Positions 1-11,460 of a stretch of DNA of 64,000 nucleotides are shown one piece after another; position 1 is the first letter of the stretch, and the number at the start of each line of letters is the position of its first letter. The DNA is from Cepaea nemoralis (lineage: Eukaryota; Mollusca; Gastropoda; Stylommatophora; Helicidae), in contig JACEFZ010006318.1 in the NCBI GenBank assembly GCA_014155875.1, positions 86,001-150,000 on the forward strand, in the 5' to 3' direction. The notes under the pieces were generated by a model that did no database searches, was not told the origin of the DNA, and saw only the letters and a list, made by a program, of their open reading frames with translations. A program made the position numbers and the translations under genes.

Positions 1-2450
1 ACCTCTTTGCCTCATTATAGGTTATGTCTATGTCAGGCTGTGGTAGTCGTCCGCCCTCTTTTGCCAGTCTGTCAGCCTCTTCGTTTCCAGGTATACTGCA
101 ATGTGATGGGATCCACTGTATTACAACTTTTTTGGATTTCTGGCATAGACCATGGAGTGCTGCTCTTAGGTCAGTTAGTTCTGTGCTGTTATTGCTCTTG
201 AGTATTGAGACAGCTGACTTTGCATCTGTGAAGATAGCTATTTGCTTCTCTTTATTTTCCTCCATCAGGAGCATTTCTGCTGCAGTTTTCAAAGCCTCTA
301 CCTCCGCTTTGAAGTTACTTGAAAATTTTCCAGTTGCCATTGAATGTGTTTTTTTCACTCCATTTTTTAAATTTAGGAGAATTCCTCCTCCTCCATTCTC
401 TATTGAATTTTTGGCTGATCCATCTGTATATGCATGGGTCCAATTCCTGCTTGGGTAATGTTCTTTTATGTAGTTTAGGGTTATTTCTCTTCTTTCGGTT
501 TCATGCTGAGTGTTCTTTTTCTCAATACCAGGAATGTTTTCTATCATCTCAGGCAGTTGCTGCTGTCTCCAAGCTGGGAACTTGTGTGCATTGTGTATGG
601 GCTTGACTGTTGATATGTTAAGTATAGGATCTGCCCTAATCCTTCGTTTTGCAGTTTCTACAAAGTTGCTACGCTTCAGTCTTCCCTTTCCAAAACCATT
701 AAATCTGTTGTACATAGGGTGGTCTGTCAATCGTCTAAATTTTTCTGCTTGTTGCTGGGCTCTGCTATCTCTTCTATCCTGCATTGGTTGTAAACAAGTG
801 ATCTTTTCTAGTTCATTAATAGGCGTTGTCTTCAGGCTTCCAGTTATGATTCGCATTCCTTGGTTTTGGACTCTACTTATTTTGTTAAAGTTTGACTTAG
901 CTGCTGTTGCCCAAGCTGCAATGCCATATTCCAGTACTGGCCTCACCCGTCCAGTATATAACTTCTTGAGAACTTTCTCATCTGCTCCCCACGTTGTACC
1001 AGCAAGCTTTTTCATGATTGCCATTCTCTGCCTTGCTCTTGTTCGATTTTTCTCAACCTGTGTCTTCCATGTCAGGCGACGATCAAAGGTGACTCCTAGA
1101 TAGTTTGGATTTTCTTCATGGCGCAATATTTTTCCATTCAATACCAGCTTAGGTTGCTGAGTTTTATTTGAGAGGGAGAACACTGTGCATGTTGTTTTCT
1201 CCTCACTTATCTTCACTAGCCATGATTTTGACCAGTCCTCTAGCGCTAATAAGGCTTGCTGTATTCTGCTGTTAGCTGTACTAATATATTCTTCAGATGT
1301 CCATATGGCTAGGTCATCTGCAAAGGAGGATGTGTGTACTCTGGCTGGAAAATTTTCTGTGATGTCATTTATATATGCTAGGAATAATGTTGGTGAAAGA
1401 ACTCCTCCTTGGGGGACACCTTGCTCCAGCAGCATCATTTTGCTTGTTTGTCCTTGTACTTTTGTCCTGGCAGTTCTGTTCTCAAGGTAGTGGCTGATCC
1501 ATTTATACATTTTTCCACAAACATGCATGTTTTGCAGTTTTACTTTCAGTCCTTCCTTCCATACTTTATCAAATGCTTTTTCTAAATCTATCCAGACTGC
1601 TAGTGTGTGCTTTTTCTCTTGGAAGGCATCCTCTATTTCCTGAGCTATATAGGTTATTTGATCTTCAGTGGATCTGTATTTTCTGAATCCTGCTTGGTGT
1701 GGTGTTAAGAGTTTGTTTTCTTCCAGATGCCATGTTAGCCTGCCATTGATAATGCGTTCCATTAATTTTCCTACACAGCTAAGTAGACTGATAGGTCGAT
1801 AGCCATTTGGTTCTTCCAGGTCTTTTCCTTTCTTTGGGACTGGTATTAGTATAGCTTCCTTCCATGCCTGTGGGACTATTCCTCTCTTCCAGCTGTTATT
1901 TAGGACTGCTAGTAGTTTCTTCTTTGCCTTGGTGCCTAGTCCTATTAGCATTTCATTTGTGATTCCATCCTTTCCTGGTGATTTCTTCTTTTTTAGGGTA
2001 TTCATTGCCTGTTCCATTTCTTCCATTGTTAGATTTGCCATCATATATTCTGCTGCTGTCTCTGTATTTCTATGATGTATCTGTTTGTCTTTGATTGCTT
2101 TCTTCTGTTCGGTTGTAATATCAATGTGGTTTGCATTTGCATAGTGTTCCATTAGTGCATTTGCAGCCTTTTTGCCTGTAAGCAAGGCATTTCCTTGTTT
2201 AATTGTTATTTGTTTGTTTCTAGGTCCTTCATTGTTCATGGCTTTCACTAGTTTCCATAGTTTGTTTCCATCCCTGTCAAAATTCAGGTTTTCTGTTTTT
2301 TCCCTCCAACAATCTCTTGTTGTTTGATTTACTGTTCTTTTATATTTTGCTGAGATGGCTTTGAGAGAGATGTTTGCTTCAATTGTTTGTTCTCTCTCTC
2401 TGCTGTCTTCCTGGCAACTTAAACTTTGTCCTCCAAACTTTGTAGTTCTT
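1..2450 (-). CDS. LINE ORF2, RT and RNase H portion (runs off window start)
   Basis: Minus-strand reading from about 2450 to base 1 gives about 815 codons in which I see no stop. RT motifs in order: SPGKDGITNEML, YRPISLLSCVGK, GVPQGGVLSPTLF, SFADDLAIW (catalytic ADD, near 1303-1330). The RNase H domain shows YTDGSAKNS (near 412-435), FTDAKSAVSIL (near 210-245) and WIPSHCSIPGNEEADRLAKEG-like sequence near 40-105, so the D, E, D, H/D active-site pattern is kept. It copies the element RNA into DNA and removes RNA from the hybrid. The frame differs from that of the endonuclease part; the shift lies near 2420-2450. The protein continues outside the window. Long openness suggests a young copy. Confidence 0.8.
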
Positions 2451-3498
2451 CAGTCCAGTATGGTTTGTAATTTTTCCTCGCTCCTCTTGGAATGGACTCA
2501 GTGGCTGCCTGTATTATCGCTCTGTTTAGACTTTCCACCATTTGCTTTATGTTGCCATATCGTGTATTTATGTTTTCACAATATTTGTCTGTTAGTATGG
2601 CAAATCTGTCCCAATCTGCTCGTTTGTAATTCCAGCGGGGCAAGGGCTTTTGCTCCTGTGGAACATACTCCATATTCATTTCAAGCTTGATTGGTCTGTG
2701 GTCACTACCTGCTAATTGGTCCAGCACATGGCGATCGATTTTGTGGAGGATGTCTCCTGTGCAGAAAGCTAAGTCTGGAGTAGAAGTGGTAAGCCATCTT
2801 CTGGAGTAGAAGCTCGGTGTGTCATCCGCTTTGTTGAGTAGATGGAGATTTGAGTCTATTTCCCAGTCCTCCAATTCATCTCCTCTTTTGTCAGTATCTG
2901 GGTATCCCCATCTTTCTGAACGGCTATTAAAGTCTCCGACAATAATGCAGTTTGTGTCAGTTATTTTCATGTTTGAGAGTGTAAGGTCCTTATCTGCTGG
3001 GCTATACAGATTGTAGATTCTTATTTTCACGTCCTTTATCATTATATCAACACCTATAATTTCCGTTTGGTTGTTAGAGATCACAGATACTTCGCTGCAA
3101 GGTATTGTATTTCGTGTAAGTATTAGAACTCCTCCTTTGTGTCCTTCGCGGTCGAAACGTGTGGCCTGATATCCTCTGACTGAGAATTTGTGATTGGCGT
3201 TGAGGTGTGTCTCTTGAATGCATGCCACATCTATTCTATCTTTATGAAGACGCTGTGTTAGGGAGTCTTTCTTCTTGTAAACTCCTTCGGCATTCCACTG
3301 TAGTATGTTGAGTGTCCGGGGTATTTGGTCAATAGCTCTTAACCTACTCCTCTGTGCCTTGACTCCACAGCACAGGGGAAGGTGACCACCAGTAGTCATG
3401 GGTGGACCCCCTCGAGGCAGGGGGCCCGGCACTATCACCGCCTGATGGGACTTCACGGGATTAGCACCATATCGATTAATTTTGATTTGTGACATCAT
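2419..3498 (-). CDS. LINE ORF2 N-terminal part, APE-type endonuclease
   Basis: 359 codons with an ATG start. Exonuclease-endonuclease-phosphatase fold motifs are visible: LNILQWNAEGV at the first strand, QETHLN (metal-binding glutamate), GDFNSRSERWG (catalytic D and N), TPDLAF, and the terminal AGSDHRPI (catalytic D-H). This domain nicks genomic DNA to prime reverse transcription. It ends with a stop after LEDKV, where a different frame (reading REREQTIEANISLKA) takes over, so a frameshift separates nicking and RT halves. The first about 65 residues (Pro/Gly-rich) precede the domain and may be a linker or the remains of a preceding ORF. Confidence 0.85.
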   Translation of the reverse strand: MMSQIKINRYGANPVKSHQAVIVPGPLPRGGPPMTTGGHLPLCCGVKAQRSRLRAIDQIPRTLNILQWNAEGVYKKKDSLTQRLHKDRIDVACIQETHLNANHKFSVRGYQATRFDREGHKGGVLILTRNTIPCSEVSVISNNQTEIIGVDIMIKDVKIRIYNLYSPADKDLTLSNMKITDTNCIIVGDFNSRSERWGYPDTDKRGDELEDWEIDSNLHLLNKADDTPSFYSRRWLTTSTPDLAFCTGDILHKIDRHVLDQLAGSDHRPIKLEMNMEYVPQEQKPLPRWNYKRADWDRFAILTDKYCENINTRYGNIKQMVESLNRAIIQAATESIPRGARKNYKPYWTEELQSLEDKV

Positions 3499-3508
3499 GA
3501 ATTAAGTT

Positions 3509-3744
3509 ACGTTGCACTGCTTTGTCAAGCCTGTGGCTCAGTACATCCGATTTCGACAAACATTTATTCGGGATGCTTTCCCTAGCCTTTGACTGTCCCC
3601 AGTCTACCTACAAGGCAGCAGGTTTCACGTTGCACTGCTTTGTCAAGCCTGTGGCTCAGTACATCCGATTTCGACAAGCATGTATTTGGGGTGCTTTCCC
3701 TAGCCTTTGACTGTCCCCAGTCTACCTACAAGGCAGCAGGTTTG
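3509..3744. repeat. Two tandem 118 bp monomers
   Basis: The unit beginning ACGTTGCACTGCTTTGTC at 3509 recurs at 3627 with a period of 118 bp and only a few substitutions (for example ATTTATTCGG versus TGTATTTGGG). It lies just upstream of the endonuclease ORF on the minus strand, the position of a LINE 5' UTR. Tandem 5' monomers that carry promoter activity are established for some vertebrate L1 families; a similar role here is inference. Confidence 0.85.
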
Positions 3745-3890
3745 TGCGTCTCTTCGTCTGGTCCCTCTCCCTTGACCTGTCCGACATGGGTGGCCCTACC
3801 AGTAGCTGTGCTACCGTCGGCATAGCTCTTGGGGTCATTGGGACGCACAAGCCCCTCTACCTCGTCACGGTGGACACACAGCAGAGGGGA

Positions 3891-4211
3891 TCCATTTCTT
3901 CTCATAACATGTCCAAAAAATTTTGACTGTCGTCGTCTAATTTCTCTAATCAGTCTACGATTTTCATTTGTCTCCTGTAGTACTTGGTCATTGGTTTTTC
4001 TATCTGTCCATGGTACTCTTTGCATTTTTCTCAGAAACCACATTTCTGTAGCCATCAAATGTTTTTCAGCTTGACTGCACATTGTCCAAGTTTCACACCC
4101 ATACAAAAGAACAGGCTCTATGTACCCCATCAACACTCTTTTTCTCGTTTCAATTGAGATCTGTTTATTGGTCAGAGTGTTTTTCATCTTGCTAAAGGCT
4201 ACTTTCGCCAT
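3891..4211 (-). pseudogene. RTE-type RT C-terminal fragment
   Basis: The minus-strand frame reads MAKVAFSKMKNTLT, then ETRKRVL, EPVLLYGCETWTM and FFGHVMRRNG. This series is the conserved C-terminal tail of RTE-clade endonuclease-reverse transcriptases. Only about 107 residues are present; there is no endonuclease or catalytic RT core. The frame stays open past 3890 into sequence I assign to the neighbouring LINE 5' region, so the longer ORF (to 3726) is a fusion by chance. The same tail occurs in both arms of Element 1. Confidence 0.8.
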
Positions 4212-5114
4212 GGCGATTCTTGTTCTAATCTCTTACAATTATAAATGACATTTAATTATAGAGTTGCACTTTTCTTTCAATTTCCTCTATAATTCTCGAG
4301 CAATAGTACTTGAACAAACAAATTCCCTACCGTTTTGCTAGACATGTCGTAGGTTCATCCTTATTTGAACATGTTGTTTGTCCATCAAGAGTGATGATGA
4401 CCATTCAATTCATCCAGTGGTGTTGAAAGTATGGAGCCGTGGGGTTGAAAGTATGGAGCCGTGAGTTCTTAGATGGCTGAGTGCCAAGTAGCAGGTCAGA
4501 CGAAATGACGTCAAAATGGAATTGTAAGAAAATCTCCAACCAAAAGATAGGAGAAACTAGAGAAGTGACGTGAGAAGGCAAGAAACGTCACAGGAGTAGT
4601 CAACAACAAAAACAACAGATAGACCTTGGGCTGACAGCTAGGAGGCAGCACGATTATTTCACGGAAACAATATTTTGTTACAAACTGGCAGAACATCGCA
4701 TTGATGGCAAATGATATGGGATGGAAGAGCTAGATAATTAAGGCACGATTCATATTTGCTAGAAAACGACGGATGGATACAAATGCTTCAAGTGAGACTT
4801 GGAAATCATAGCAAGGTGACATAGAGGCCACTTGGTAAGGAGCAAAAGCTGACTAGAAGCGCTAAGACATTTATATCAGCAGTTGTAGAGTAGATTCATG
4901 TGTGCTAACATGCTAAGGCCTATTTTGGCTCGAATGTTCTTTGACAATTTGGACAAAGAATGCTTGACGTTTCTTGGTGATATATGACATTGGATGAAGA
5001 ATGAATTGCGCGATGAATTGGATTAAAGTGACGAAGAGTTGTGCAATTCGTCGACCTCACTTTCTCGCCTGAGTCCATCTGAGTCCATTTTCAAGACAAG
5101 TCAAGTCGACTGGA
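4212..5114. other. Unclassified intergenic sequence
   Basis: No gene is recognised. There is a short direct duplication of GTTGAAAGTATGGAGCCGTG near 4419-4462. This is the left flank of Element 1, and nothing in it matches later exons of the phosphatase candidate on the other side. Confidence 0.5.
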
Positions 5115-5120
5115 GACGAA
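5115..5120. repeat. Target-site duplication GACGAA, left copy (Element 1)
   Basis: GACGAA directly precedes AGTAGTATATAGGG at 5121 and the same six bases directly follow the end of the inverted arm at 19257-19262. An exact 6 bp duplication at both outer edges of a 14 kb palindrome marks a bona fide insertion. Confidence 0.85.
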
Positions 5121-5685
5121 AGTAGTATATAGGGTCTCTAGGAGTCGCTTTGAGCAATGAGCAATGAGATATATCTCATGTCTCATTCTCGTCTCATGTC
5201 TCATGCCTCATGTCTCGTGGTGGGTGGGTTGTGGGCTGCCTCATGCCTTTCAGCTCCTGCCTCGTTTTTTTAAGTATCAGCTGTGGTTTTTAATCAGAGC
5301 ATCGGGGTTAACAAGATCAATTGAACTAGGTGCCAGGTTTGCTAATTGATTCAGAATATGTCAGCCGGTGTAATGCATTAATTACTTCCTGTTTTGTATA
5401 GACGCTTGCATAATCGATAGGTGTGGGCAGGCTGTTACGGGTTGATGTATTTGTATCTTTGGTAAGATCGGCGAACAACTGTCAGCAAAAAGTCGATATT
5501 GCCGGCAGTTGAATATCAGTGTCGGGGTCGAGGGAGGTCGCTGGTGCCATCTGTTTTTAAGCAAGGGCGATGTCGGAATAAAATAATAAGCGCAAAGAAC
5601 GAGGTGTGGGGTGGGTTGGTAAGTGGCGAAAGATGGCGGGGGTGCGTAGTTGGTCATAGTGGGATATCACCAATGTGTAACTGGG

Positions 5686-6020
5686 GGTTCTAGTTACTGC
5701 CATTACGCTTGACAGGTTCGAATCTCACTGTGTGGTTGGTATGTGCGGGGTGGTGGTCGAGTATGTAACGGAGCTAGGTTATATCATTGGTGGTTCGAAT
5801 CACGCTGCAGGGCGATAAGGGTGTCCACCCTAGGCGGAGTTTTCTAAGAGTATATTAAGACGTAAATGTATAACAAGGATGTCTAGTTGCCGCCATAGCG
5901 CTAGACAGGTTCGAGTCCTACTGTTTGGTGGGATAGTGTGGCAGTGGCCGAGTATTTAACTGAGCTAGGTGGTGTCACTGACGGTTCGAATAACGCCCAT
6001 GGTCGCTAACTATACCCAAC
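5686..6020 (+). repeat. Two tRNA-like (A box/B box) modules, left arm of Element 1
   Basis: Two successive units contain GACAGGTTCGAATCTCAC, GGTGGTCGAGTATGTAAC and GGTTCGAATCAC (first), then GACAGGTTCGAGTCCTAC, GTGGCCGAGTATTTAAC and GGTTCGAATAAC (second). They resemble Pol III internal B and A boxes of class II (Leu/Ser-like) tRNAs. No cloverleaf closes, so these are tRNA-derived sequences, not tRNA genes. Equivalent modules lie in the termini of Element 2. Mirrored at about 18360-18690. Confidence 0.6.
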
Positions 6021-6039
6021 ATAGGCGCCAGAGAAGCGA

Positions 6040-6485
6040 ATCACGATGTGTCGCTTTGCATTCTCCTCAGAAACGTCAGTTCCACAGCCATCAGCTGCTT
6101 TCAGCTGGACTGCTCATTGTCTTCACATCCATACACAAGAACAGGCTCTATGTATCCCCTCAACACTCTTTTTCTCGTTTCAATTGACATCTTTTTATTG
6201 GTCAGAATGTTTTTCATCTTGCTAAAGGCTACTTTCGCCATGGCGATTCTTGTTCTAATCTTCTCAAGGCATCTCCCATCAGTTGTTATGAATGTTCCGA
6301 GATACTTGTATCTATCTACTCACTTGTTTCAGAATATTCCCATTTACATGTATATTACATCGTGGTATTTCGTTCTTCATAGTGACAATCATAACCCGTG
6401 TCGTTTTATAATTTAATTCTAACCCTAGTTGTTCACCGGGTGCAACAACCGCCTCTACTAAATATTGCAGATCCTGCGCAGTGTC
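6040..6485 (-). pseudogene. RTE reverse transcriptase fragment in left arm of Element 1
   Basis: On the minus strand the sequence encodes, with frameshifts, DLQYLVEAVVAPGEQLGLEL, RCNIHVNGNILKQV, a degraded KYLGTFITTDGRC, then MAKVAFSKMKNILTNKK and ETRKRVLRGYIEPVLVYGCE. This is the end of an RTE-clade RT. Frameshifts occur near 6325 and after YGCE. Because the mirrored copy is in the right arm, the RTE piece was present before the arms were duplicated or was copied by arm conversion. Confidence 0.8.
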
Positions 6486-8885
6486 TGTTGATTACATAAA
6501 TTATATGAAGGCAGTTCACAAGTTAAATTAGAGGAAGACATTTTATTACAGAAATTAAATGAAGACATTTGACTAGAAATATTTAATAAAACTGACGAAA
6601 AAACGGAGATCTACCGGCGTGAGAAAAGCTTATAAGTATGTTAATGTCAGTTCCTGTGAACATATTTAGCAGAAGCATTCTGCATAGTATATGCATATTT
6701 AGCTTTAAGGTGAAATCAATACTGCTGTACCGATCGGAAACAAGAAAAACGAATAAAACAACTACTAATAAACAACAAACATTCATTAACGGGTGCCCAC
6801 GTAGTTCATCCTTCGCGTTCATGTCTCATTCAACAATTAGTATAATGTACTGAAGTCAAATTTGCGGCTTCAAAATAGGTGTTCATAGCATATTTATATA
6901 TGAAGATATATATTCAAGGTGATTTTAAAGGACAAATTTCCTCATGTCACACGCTGCAAAAGACATATTTCGCTCAAACTTAAACATTAAGAGTGGAAAA
7001 GAGTATGTTGTAGATACTGTTTTTTCCTTTGTTTCTAGTGGGACTTGGTAATTTGTTGTTCTATCTGGGCATGGTATGTATATTTTCAACATATCTTCAC
7101 TGATGTATTTTCATCTTGTCTGCTCATTGCGCCCGCTTCAAAGTCTTACAAAAGTACAGGATTCTATGAAAGACAGAGACACTTTGCGGTTATTGTTAAC
7201 CAAAAGGACAAATGAGAAGTCGGTTAATATGTAAGTATTTGTAAATAAATATACACAGGGCTGGCTGGTATATAATGATAACAAACGTAGCTAGTTTTAG
7301 AAAACGAAATAGACGTGCTACCATAATAATATCCACACAGAATTGGTGTTACAGATTTCGCCTACTCCTCACCAAAATCAGACACTGAAGAAGGGTAATG
7401 ACCTTTTTACAGTTGCGAAGTGCCGTATTAGAAGCCCAAATATTAACCTCAAGGCGCGGGTTAATCCAAATCTAGTGAGTGTCTTCATTCTGATCTATAG
7501 TTGTTTACCGTGCCTCCCACGCAAACAGAGGTGGAATAGTGACTATGTGTAGCTTAACTGTGGTGGCACCATCTGGAGATATTAATCAGATACTTGGTAC
7601 CCAGTGAAGATGACAGATAACTGATGCGGGATAGGTCGCGTGGCCCTCAACAAAACATACAATAAAATAACGGTGAAATGAAATGTGGCGTCTCCGCGAA
7701 GCATTATTTTAGAAACCAAAGATTACAATCGATCTGAGAGGGTAACAATAGACAGGTTAATCCTACCAGAAAGAGGTGTCTTATACAATGGGTACCAACG
7801 ACAGACAGCTGGCCAAAAAGAACAATACGGGTCTAGAGGGAACCATAGATCATATGGAGGTAACAGCTGCGATTCCGACGGGGTTGTGTGGCGGAAATAT
7901 TGGTGTTTTTAATTAGCTGTGATGGAGTTTACATCTCCGATCAACAGGTTTTGAGAGGTCTAAATAGGCAGTAGTTTAAAGAATTCAAGTATATTATTAC
8001 AAGTTAAATTACATAATAAAATAAATACAGTGATGTGTATAAAATTATAAAAAAACGAAAAAGTAAAAAACACCAGTGTTACATTAGCAAATAAGTGAAA
8101 AACACAACGGTATGAATACATCGGTGTATTAGTTACATACAAATGGCACATACAACATGCCCTCATGTCAGCGTAACGGTCTAGCTGTTAAATCACATGA
8201 CCGCTATCTGTTCTATATTGCAACCAAATTACACCGATCGCCCCTCACGGCAGTGTAACAGACTAACACTTAAACCAAGCGCCCGCTATCTGTTCTATAA
8301 TGTTGCCAACAAGTATGTGCATGCCGCCATCATTTGATGTGAGTTTGATGATGACGCCTGCCAGGAAACAACCATAGAGACATAGTAAAAGTGTAGTGAG
8401 AATACAATTCCAAGCGTATTGACTCTCGGTGTATCGTTATTCAGTTAACGTTTCCTGTTGCCTGCTCCAGTCTATTGTTGTAAAATCTTACCGAGGTGGA
8501 CACTGTGGACCAAACCTACATGAGTGAAGTAGGATAGATACGGTTGTCATATGTGTCTTATAGGGATTGGTCATTGGTTTTATAAAAACTTATCGATGGA
8601 AGAAAATTACCCTTATACTACAAACAGAATAAACATTTACATTAATAATAAGCATAACAAACACATGACCAGCTACACTGGAGGTGACAAAAGTGACAGT
8701 CTGCTTAGAGAAAACAGCGAATTTTCAACGAAAACATAGTCTGTGTGTTATCTCCTTGGAAACGTAAATCTGGTTATATTTAAATCACCCTATGCATTCA
8801 TGTCCCCCATGGAAACTAATGTAATGTCTGAAGAAGTCAAATTTTGAGGCTTCAAAATATGTTTTCGTAGTATATGTATATATGA

Positions 8886-8979
<94 letters not shown>

Positions 8980-9300
8980 TGTGTTTTCTAACAACAAATG
9001 TCCGCATGTCGCGCTTTACATCCATACACAAGTATAGGTTCTATGAACGACACAACACCTACAAGTTACTAAGATTGGCACTGGGTTACCAACAACATTT
9101 GCGTCTAGAGTCAATACAACAGGGCAAGACAATGCTTTTTTCGGCCTCTGATTGAGAACAACAGATATAAACGTAATTATGCAATTACCTCTTTACCACA
9201 GTACCGAGAAAGTTAAAAATATCATTTTAAATACGCTGACGACCATAGTAACACAACCAGTTAATTCTGCTTGCTCACTTTGTGTATTACCCACACCTAC
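6486..9300. other. Left-arm interior of Element 1, no confident gene
   Basis: AT-rich sequence without a convincing coding frame. Short remnants of the RTE tail occur near 7095-7170 and 9005-9050 (minus strand LVYGCKA-like). The stretch 8170-8400 resembles Element 2 at 26840-26960 (TATGTGCATGCCGCCATC versus TATGTGCAGGCCTCCATC), so it belongs to the shared family backbone. An (AT)n tract occupies 8891-8976. An open frame at 9152-9463 begins at TTG and runs into satellite, so I do not call it a gene. The right arm (15060-17880) mirrors this. Confidence 0.6.
8891..8976. repeat. (AT)n microsatellite
   Basis: Uninterrupted AT dinucleotides in the left arm of Element 1. The mirror copy at 15382-15491 is longer and interrupted. 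Confidence 0.95.
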
Positions 9301-9309
9301 TATAGATTG

Positions 9310-11225
9310 CAGAAAATACTCATTGTCTACAACCAAGCTGAAAAATATCGGTAAAAATTGTAAATGCCTCGTCCGATTTCATAAAAAGAAGGAAATAATG
9401 TTAGCCAAATGTGAAAATATCGGTCAAACTTATAAATGGCTCATCAAAACTTATAAAAAATAGGAAAATTTGTTAACCTAATGAGAAAAATATTGACCCT
9501 GTAAAGAAATATTTACAACAAAATTATAAAAATTAGGAACATTTGTTAACCTAATGAGAAAAAAATATCGACCAAAGAGAGCAATATTTCATCTAATCTT
9601 ATAAAAAGTAGGAACATTTGTCAGCCGAAATGGGGAAAAGGTCGGTCAAATACATAAATATCTCAACAAATTATAAAACGTAGGAAAAAATAGTGGTCAA
9701 AGACAGAAATATCTCATCCGAACTTATAACAAGTAAGAAAATATACTAGTAAAATCAAGAAACATGTCGGCCGAAGTAATACAATAGGCAGAACGAGGGA
9801 CAAACTTATAAATATTTCATTCAAACTTATAACGACTATGATAAAATGTTATCCAAATCAAATAACAGGCTGACCAAACTTAATTAGCTCATCCAACCTT
9901 ATAAATAGTAGGACAATTTGTTAGCCAAATAGGCAAAATATTGGTCAGATACATAAATATCTCAATCAATTTTATAAAAAGTAGGAGAAAAGGCTAGTCA
10001 AACTAATAAAAATGGTGGCCAAATACATAAATATCTCAACGAAAATTATAAAAAGTAGGAAAATTGTAAGTCAAATGTAAAAAATATGGGGCAAGTAGGA
10101 AATCATATTAACCAAATGGGAAAAATATCGCTCAAACTTATAAATAACGCGTCCAAACTTATAAAAAGTAGGAAAATGTGTTAGCCGAATGGTGAAAATA
10201 TTGCTCAAATTAAGAATCATGTCGACCGAAGTAGGAAAATACGTGATTCGATGTATAAAAACGTTGGGTAAATACAGAAATATGTCGACCAAACTGATAA
10301 AAATATCCGCCAAACTTATGAAATGTAGGAACATTTGTTAAACAAAAGGGGAAAATGTCGGCCAAATACAGAAATAGCTCCACCAAGCTTATGAAAAGTA
10401 GGAACATTTGTTAACCAACTGGAAAAAATAAAAAAAAATATTGGCCATGTAAAGAAATAGCGCATCCAAATTGACAAAATATAGGAAACTTTATTAGCCA
10501 AAGGTGAAATCTATTGACCAAGTAAATAAATTCCTCGTCCAACCCCATAAAAGGTAGGAAAATTTCTTACCCAAATGTGAAAAAGATCCGCCAAACTTAT
10601 AAATGTCTCATCCAAACTTATAAAAAGTAGGAAAACAATACTAGCCAAATCAACTAAAAGGCTGACCAAACTTATAAATATATCATCTAAACTGACCAAA
10701 GTAATAAAAATATTGGGTAAATATAGAAATATGTCGACCAAACTTTTACAAATCTCCGGTAAATTTATGAAAAATAGGAAATTTGGTTAACTAAATGTGA
10801 AAAAATATCGACCAAACTTATAAAAAGCTCTGCCAAACTTATGAAAAGTAGGAAACTTTGTTAACCCACACGAAGACAATTATTAACCAAAGATAGAAAA
10901 ATATCGACCTAAATAGGAAAATTTGTTAGCCAAATGGGAAAAATATTGGCCAAGTAAACACATATTTCAACCAAACTTATAAATATGTCATCCAAATTTA
11001 CAACAACAACAACAAAAAAAAAAAAGGAAAATTTGTCGACCAAGTAAGAAAATATATTACCAAAACTGGAAAAGATACTAATCAAAGTGAGAAAACTACC
11101 AACCAAACTAAGAAATATGTATGGTAAGGTAAGAAAAAAGTTGGCCAAAGTAATAAATACGCTAGCCAAAGGAAAAAATATTAACCATAAGGAGAAAAAA
11201 TTATAGCAAACTAAGAAATTTGCTT
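9310..11225. repeat. Degenerate ~72 bp satellite array, left arm of Element 1
   Basis: Reiterated phrases of the form CTTATAAAAAGTAGGAAAAT, TTGTTAGCCAAATGGG, AAAATATTGGTCAAATA and AAATATCTCATCCAAA recur at roughly 70-75 bp spacing (for example near 9598, 9672, 9896, 9970, 10043). Many units are rearranged. Hydrophobic open frames on the other strand (repeated FISL, YLPNIF) are translations of this AT-rich repeat and not genes. Confidence 0.85.
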
Positions 11226-11460
11226 TCACAACTTGTCGAATTGCCCTACCAACTACCCCGTTTGCTTTCACAACTTATCAAATTGACCAATTAACCACAC
11301 AAATTCCCCACTGACTCTCACAATTTTACCACTTGCCATTACAACGTGTCGACTCCCGCTCACAATTTACCCAAAGGGGTTTACTATAGGTATTATATAT
11401 CCACAATCAAGCGCTCTCACACTCACAAGAATAACGAAATACTGGGATTTATGCCTGTTT

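Larger units (their letters stand above)
1..3890 (-). mobile_element. Non-LTR retrotransposon (APE endonuclease, RT, RNase H; I-like superclade)
   Basis: A minus-strand LINE whose 3' end lies beyond the left edge. Reading right to left, one sees an upstream segment with two 118 bp monomers (3509-3744), an APE-type endonuclease, a reverse transcriptase and a type I RNase H. RNase H after RT and an ADD (FADD) RT box are typical of the I/Nimb/ingi assemblage; I cannot fix the clade without alignment. There is one apparent frameshift between endonuclease and RT. The right boundary is inferred from the point (about 3890) where homology to an RTE fragment on the same strand stops, so it is approximate. 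Confidence 0.8.

Noticed and set aside
3726..3890. C-terminal extension of the RTE fragment (HRDEVEGLVRPN onward)
   Set aside because: It does not match the RTE tail and belongs to the adjoining LINE 5' segment; the open frame across the junction is by chance.
9152..9463. 103-codon frame as an element gene (mirror 14896-15207)
   Set aside because: It begins at TTG, ends in satellite and has no recognisable domain.
9310..11271. Hydrophobic open frames (FISL, YLPNIF repeats) as membrane proteins
   Set aside because: They are translations of the AT-rich satellite on the opposite strand, recur in every array and have no consistent start.
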